64,000 nt of DNA from Tepidibacillus_B infernus (lineage in GTDB: Bacteria > Bacillota > Bacilli > Tepidibacillales > Tepidibacillaceae): assembly GCF_048898065.1 (NCBI RefSeq), contig NZ_JBLWFI010000001.1:2348155-2412154 (forward strand), written 5' to 3'. Below the pieces are notes generated by a model. That model was given only the letters and a program-made list of their open reading frames with translations. It was not told where the DNA came from and made no database searches. This document shows positions 60,808 to 64,000 of the stretch, in pieces (position 1 is the stretch's first letter; every line of letters starts with the position of its first letter). Made by a program: the position numbers and the translations under genes.

Positions 60808-61284
60808 ATGCTTGATTCTGATATTGGATATATGAAAGAAGCTTTACTTGAAGCAAAAAAGGCTGAAGTCTTGGGAGAAGTTCCAATAGGAGCGGTGATT
60901 GTTAAAGATGGCACAATCATTGCGAAGGGACATAATTTAAGGGAAACGTTAAAAGATCCTACTGCTCATGCAGAAATCATTGCGATAAGAGAAGCAAGTA
61001 AAAGACTTGGCGGTTGGCGTTTACATGGTTGTACCTTATATGTAACGCTAGAACCTTGTCAGATGTGTGCAGGAGCATTGATTCAGTCTAGGGTTGATCG
61101 AGTCGTTTATGGAGCAAAGGATCTTAAAGCAGGGGCAGCCGGATCATTATTAAATTTGTTAAATGATGAACGATTTAACCATCAAGTTTCTATTGAATCA
61201 GGTGTTTTAGAAGAAGAATCTGCCCATCTTTTAAAAATCTTTTTCAAAAACTTAAGAAAAGGAAAAGAAGATTCTAAATCATAA
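60808..61284 (+). CDS. tadA: tRNA-specific adenosine deaminase TadA
   Basis: The 158-residue protein (MLDSDIGYMKEALLEAKKAE) has the zinc site HAE (PTAHAEIIAIREAS) and PCQMC (VTLEPCQMCAGALIQ). TadA converts A34 to inosine in tRNA-Arg(ACG). I start at ATG 60808 with AGGTG 8 bases upstream; the longer reading adds 37 residues unlike the family. The gene is the usual neighbour of the SRP RNA near the origin. Confidence 0.93.
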   Translation: MLDSDIGYMKEALLEAKKAEVLGEVPIGAVIVKDGTIIAKGHNLRETLKDPTAHAEIIAIREASKRLGGWRLHGCTLYVTLEPCQMCAGALIQSRVDRVVYGAKDLKAGAAGSLLNLLNDERFNHQVSIESGVLEEESAHLLKIFFKNLRKGKEDSKS

Positions 61285-61352
61285 CCTCTTGTCCCTTATA
61301 TATAAGATAAGGTATGATGAAAAAGTATTATTTGTTGGCTTGGAGGGGAATT

Positions 61353-62150
61353 ATGGAGGAGCTTATTAGGGCGATCATACTTGGGATTATTCAGGGATTA
61401 ACAGAGTTTTTACCTGTTAGTTCTACAGGCCATTTGTTACTGGCAAGGAATCTGTTTGGCTTATCTGAAGCAGGTTTATTTTTAGATACAATGTTACATT
61501 TTGGAACATTAGTTGCCGTTTTTGTTGTTTTTTGGGATGATATCATTCAATTACTAAGAAAACCATTTAGTAAATTAGCACTTTTAATTATAGTAGGGAC
61601 GATTCCAACCGCAATCATAGGCTTAACCTTTGAAGATTTTTTTGAGGAAATTTCAAAAACTGGGGTTACAGTTGGCTGGGAATTTTTATTTACTGGTTTT
61701 ATTTTATGGCTTGCTGAGACTGCGAAGAAAAGAGGACATAAGAAGATAGACCATATCCAATATAAAGATGCCCTTATTATCGGGACCTTGCAAGGTGCAG
61801 CGATTTTACCAGCGATTTCAAGGTCAGGATTAACCATTGCTGGAGCTTTATACCGTGGTATCGAAAAAGAAACAGCAGCTCGGTTTTCCTTTTTAATTTC
61901 TATTCCTGCTATTTTAGGTGCTGTGGTGTTACAAGGTTTAAAATTATTCAGTGGTAAAGAGATAGAGTCTCTCCATGCAATTGGGGTGATTCCCCTTATA
62001 GTTGCAACTTTATCAGCTGCTTTGTCCGGTTATTATGCCATAAAGTGGATGTTGAGGGTTATTCAAAAAGGTTCTTTAAAGGTTTTCTCTATTTACGTGT
62101 GGATTTTAGGTATAGGGATTCTAATTGCACAATTTTTTGGGAAATGGTAA
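61353..62150 (+). CDS. uppP: Undecaprenyl-diphosphatase (UppP/BacA)
   Basis: The 265-residue membrane protein (MEELIRAIILGIIQGLTEFL) has the family motifs GLTEFLPVSSTGHL and PAISRSGLTIAGAL with the catalytic Glu and Arg, across about eight helices. It dephosphorylates undecaprenyl diphosphate to recycle the cell-wall lipid carrier. GGAGGGG precedes the ATG; an earlier start lacks a good site. Confidence 0.94.
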   Translation: MEELIRAIILGIIQGLTEFLPVSSTGHLLLARNLFGLSEAGLFLDTMLHFGTLVAVFVVFWDDIIQLLRKPFSKLALLIIVGTIPTAIIGLTFEDFFEEISKTGVTVGWEFLFTGFILWLAETAKKRGHKKIDHIQYKDALIIGTLQGAAILPAISRSGLTIAGALYRGIEKETAARFSFLISIPAILGAVVLQGLKLFSGKEIESLHAIGVIPLIVATLSAALSGYYAIKWMLRVIQKGSLKVFSIYVWILGIGILIAQFFGKW

Positions 62151-62204
62151 ATTGTTCTACCTATTGAAATTAATTTATGAAGATGCTAAAATATCAAAGT
62201 TAGT

Positions 62205-62296
62205 GGAGAGGTGTCCGAGTGGCTTAAGGTGACGGTCTCGAAAACCGTTGTACGGTATTAGCCGTACCGTGGGTTCAAATCCCACCCTCTCCGCCA
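62205..62296 (+). tRNA. tRNA-Ser (anticodon CGA)
   Basis: The GGAGAGG/CCTCTCC acceptor stem and long variable arm are those of tRNA-Ser. The anticodon stem ACGGT/ACCGT encloses CTCGAAA, giving CGA, which reads UCG. CCA is encoded at 62294-62296. Confidence 0.97.
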
Positions 62297-62315
62297 TAGT
62301 TACATATGATAACCG

Positions 62316-62346
62316 AAACCTCCAATTAATGAGAGGTTTTATTTGT
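62316..62346 (+). terminator. Terminator after tRNA-Ser(CGA)
   Basis: AAACCTC and GAGGTTT form a 7-bp stem with a 10-base loop followed by TATTTG. The T-run is modest. Confidence 0.75.
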
Positions 62347-62368
62347 CTCCTAAGTCATTGATTTCCAC

Positions 62369-62397
62369 TTGAATAAAGCAGAAGGAATCGTTATAAT
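62369..62397 (+). promoter_or_regulatory. SigA-type promoter of the SRP RNA gene
   Basis: TTGAAT and the perfect TATAAT are separated by 17 bases. The predicted start, near 62404, is about 40 bases before the mature RNA, consistent with a precursor that is trimmed. Confidence 0.8.
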
Positions 62398-62442
62398 AAA
62401 ATATGCACCTTTTAAAGGTCACTAAATTTTAATAACAAGTTT

Positions 62443-62709
62443 GTCGTGCTAGATGGGGAGGTAGCGGTGCCCTGTAACCCGCAATCCGCTATAGCGGGGT
62501 TGAATTCCTATTAGCGGGCATCTCCATGTAAGGTCTGACTTATGCAAGTGGTGTTGACAGTTGGGTCCTACGCAACGGAAACCCATGAACCCCGTCAGGT
62601 CCGGAAGGAAGCAGCGGTAAGTGGAATTTTTCGTGTGTTGTGGGGTTGCCTAGCTTGAGCTAACTACATGAGTTCGCTTGGATGGGATGTTCAATAATAG
62701 GTGCACGGC
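62443..62709 (+). ncRNA. scr: Signal recognition particle RNA (large Bacillus type)
   Basis: The region holds the conserved helix-8 segment GTCAGGTCCGGAAGGAAGCAG, GGTAGCGGTGCCCTGTAA and AAGTGGTGTTGACAGTTGGG, and ends AGGTGCACGGC. These match the long (about 270-nt) B. subtilis scRNA that includes the Alu domain. It forms the SRP with Ffh. The mature ends are approximate. It sits between tadA/uppP and a sensor kinase, near its usual neighbours. Confidence 0.96.
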
Positions 62710-62731
62710 TTTAATATATAATCAATCAATT

Positions 62732-62756
62732 ACACCTTTTGATAGGTGTTTTTTTG
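62732..62756 (+). terminator. Intrinsic terminator after the SRP RNA
   Basis: ACACCT and AGGTGT form a 6-bp stem with a 6-base loop followed by seven T. Confidence 0.9.
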
Positions 62757-62843
62757 TCCCCTTATATCAGAAAAGTATCACTTTGGAAAAAGAAGGATTT
62801 TAAATAGGTGAGGTCGAATTAGTAAATAAAAAGGGGGGATTGA

Positions 62844-64000
62844 ATGAAGGATGTAAATTTCAAATTACATATGAATGGGGAGAATTTCCTCCAATATATA
62901 CACGAATCTCCAATTGGCTATTTAATTATTGATGGAAATGGATTAATTAAGGCGATCAACCCAATTTTACTTCATGCTACTTACTATAGTGAAGAAGAAC
63001 TTCTAAATCAACCCTTTTCTAAACTTCTTTATTTTGAAGGAACAGCAGAGGAATTCATTAAGAAGCTTTCTAAGTTCCGATCTGAAAATTCTTTAAGATT
63101 ATCATGGAAGGATGTCAATGGAAAACCATGTTATAGTAAAGTTTTGGTTTGGGAAAACAAGCAGGGAACAAAAATGTATGCAATCGCCTTTTTGGATATT
63201 CACAAAGAAAGATATCCCAGCTTAGTATCCCGTTTTGCAGAAAACTTTGTATCAGATATTAATATTGGCCTTATTGTGATTGACCAATCTTTTCATATCG
63301 TAGAGATTAGTTCTTTAGCTTGTAAGTTATTAAATGTTTCAAAGAATGAAGTGGTCAATAAATCGATTGACGAGGTATTTTTTGATGTTCCTGATGAACA
63401 TCGAATTGTACAACGTACATTATTAAATGGAATTACTGTAAAAAATCAGGCAATCGCTTGGTCAAGTAACCAGCAAAAGTTTGACCTTTTAGTCGATTCA
63501 AATATTATTAGGGATGAAACGGGGCATATTGTCGGAGCCTATGTTATTTTTAAAGATGTTACTAATTTAAGGTCTTTGGAACAACAGGTTAGGCAAAGTG
63601 ACCGGTTGGCAACAATCGGACAAATCGCTGCCGGAACTGCGCATGAAATAAGAAATCCCCTAACGTCCATCAAAGGCTTTTTACAAATATTAAAAACAGT
63701 TTTGGTAAAAAATCAGCTTAATAATGAAATAGAATATACTGATATCATGTTATCAGAGATTGAACGAATCAATAAATTGGTAAATGAAATCCTATTATTA
63801 AGTAAGCCTAAAGATGTGATTTATCAAGCGCTTGATATCAATACAGTATTAAAACAACTTTATCCTATTATTCAAAATGAGGGTTTATTACATGGTATTG
63901 AAGTAAACTATGATTTAACGGAATCCTTACCTCTGGTTATTGCGGATTCTGAATTATTAAAACAAGTCTTTCTAAACGTCTCTAAAAATGGAATCGAGGC
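62844..64000 (+). CDS. PAS-domain sensor histidine kinase (truncated by window edge)
   Basis: At least 385 residues (MKDVNFKLHMNGENFLQYIH), cut at the right edge. PAS domain 1 is near residues 14-60 (ESPIGYLIIDGNGLIKAINP) and PAS 2 near 135-225. The dimerisation/phosphoacceptor box has His267 in GTAHEIRNPLTSIKGF, and the N-box begins LKQVFLNVSKNGIEA at the window end. It has no membrane helix, so it resembles cytoplasmic sporulation kinases (KinA/KinE type), a link that is inferred. GGGGGG precedes the ATG. Confidence 0.9.
   Translation, partial: MKDVNFKLHMNGENFLQYIHESPIGYLIIDGNGLIKAINPILLHATYYSEEELLNQPFSKLLYFEGTAEEFIKKLSKFRSENSLRLSWKDVNGKPCYSKVLVWENKQGTKMYAIAFLDIHKERYPSLVSRFAENFVSDINIGLIVIDQSFHIVEISSLACKLLNVSKNEVVNKSIDEVFFDVPDEHRIVQRTLLNGITVKNQAIAWSSNQQKFDLLVDSNIIRDETGHIVGAYVIFKDVTNLRSLEQQVRQSDRLATIGQIAAGTAHEIRNPLTSIKGFLQILKTVLVKNQLNNEIEYTDIMLSEIERINKLVNEILLLSKPKDVIYQALDINTVLKQLYPIIQNEGLLHGIEVNYDLTESLPLVIADSELLKQVFLNVSKNGIE

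Overview
This window spans the chromosomal replication origin of an endospore-forming, low-GC Bacillales bacterium. The evidence is the conserved order rpmH-rnpA-yidD-yidC-jag-mnmE-mnmG-rsmG-noc-parA-parB on the left and dnaA-dnaN-rlbA-recF-remB-gyrB-gyrA-guaB-dacA-pdxS-pdxT-serS on the right, together with a T-box leader, a long Bacillus-type SRP RNA, a YyaC sporulation protein and a Spo0E-like protein. Gene content resembles Bacillaceae such as Tepidibacillus or Vulcanibacillus, but the sequence alone does not fix the genus. Almost all housekeeping genes point away from the origin, which lies at about 21.7-23.6 kb.

Left arm (1-21.6 kb, minus strand): ssb and rpsF with a candidate S6:S18 leader, ychF, an acetate-type symporter pair, an orphan molybdopterin oxidoreductase with DUF951 and MscS partners, a decayed acyltransferase, a YkvI-like transporter, yyaC (plus strand), DUF4446, DUF554, a cysteine desulfurase-like enzyme, the parAB/noc segregation genes with two perfect parS sites, tRNA modification genes, and the YidC/Jag/RnpA/L34 cluster. 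The origin has DnaA boxes on both sides of dnaA. Between dnaA and dnaN there is a textbook unwinding region: two DnaA boxes, a DnaA-trio tract and an AT-rich stretch.

Right arm (26-39.6 kb, plus strand): gyrBA, an HD-GYP protein, yaaC (minus strand), guaB, dacA, pdxST, T-box serS, tRNA-Ser(UGA) and tRNA-Arg(CCU).

Island (39.6-58.6 kb): the last 52 bp of the tRNA-Arg region are repeated exactly at 58554-58605, so about 19 kb was inserted between the tRNA and its own terminator. The island carries a frameshifted tyrosine integrase, a small DNA-binding protein, a gene II/X-like replication initiator and a second integrase cut by an IS256-family element beside a 10-N assembly gap. Its cargo is a tightly packed biosynthetic cluster: GNAT, aminotransferase, Fem/GNAT-like acyltransferase, ATP-grasp ligase, GH65 enzyme, SDR epimerase, DegT/StrS aminotransferase, class III aminotransferase/aminomutase, HxGH nucleotidyltransferase, beta-phosphoglucomutase-like HAD (frameshifted) and an MFS exporter. 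This looks like an undescribed pathway for an exported amino-sugar/amide compound; the product cannot be deduced.

Past the island is a second oddity: a 1.1-kb segment (59122-60254) with a tyrosine recombinase gene bounded by perfect 28-bp inverted repeats. Each repeat has the architecture of a recombinase core site (two arms around a 6-bp spacer), suggesting a self-inverting cassette. The window ends with tadA, uppP, tRNA-Ser(CGA), the SRP RNA gene and a truncated PAS sensor kinase.
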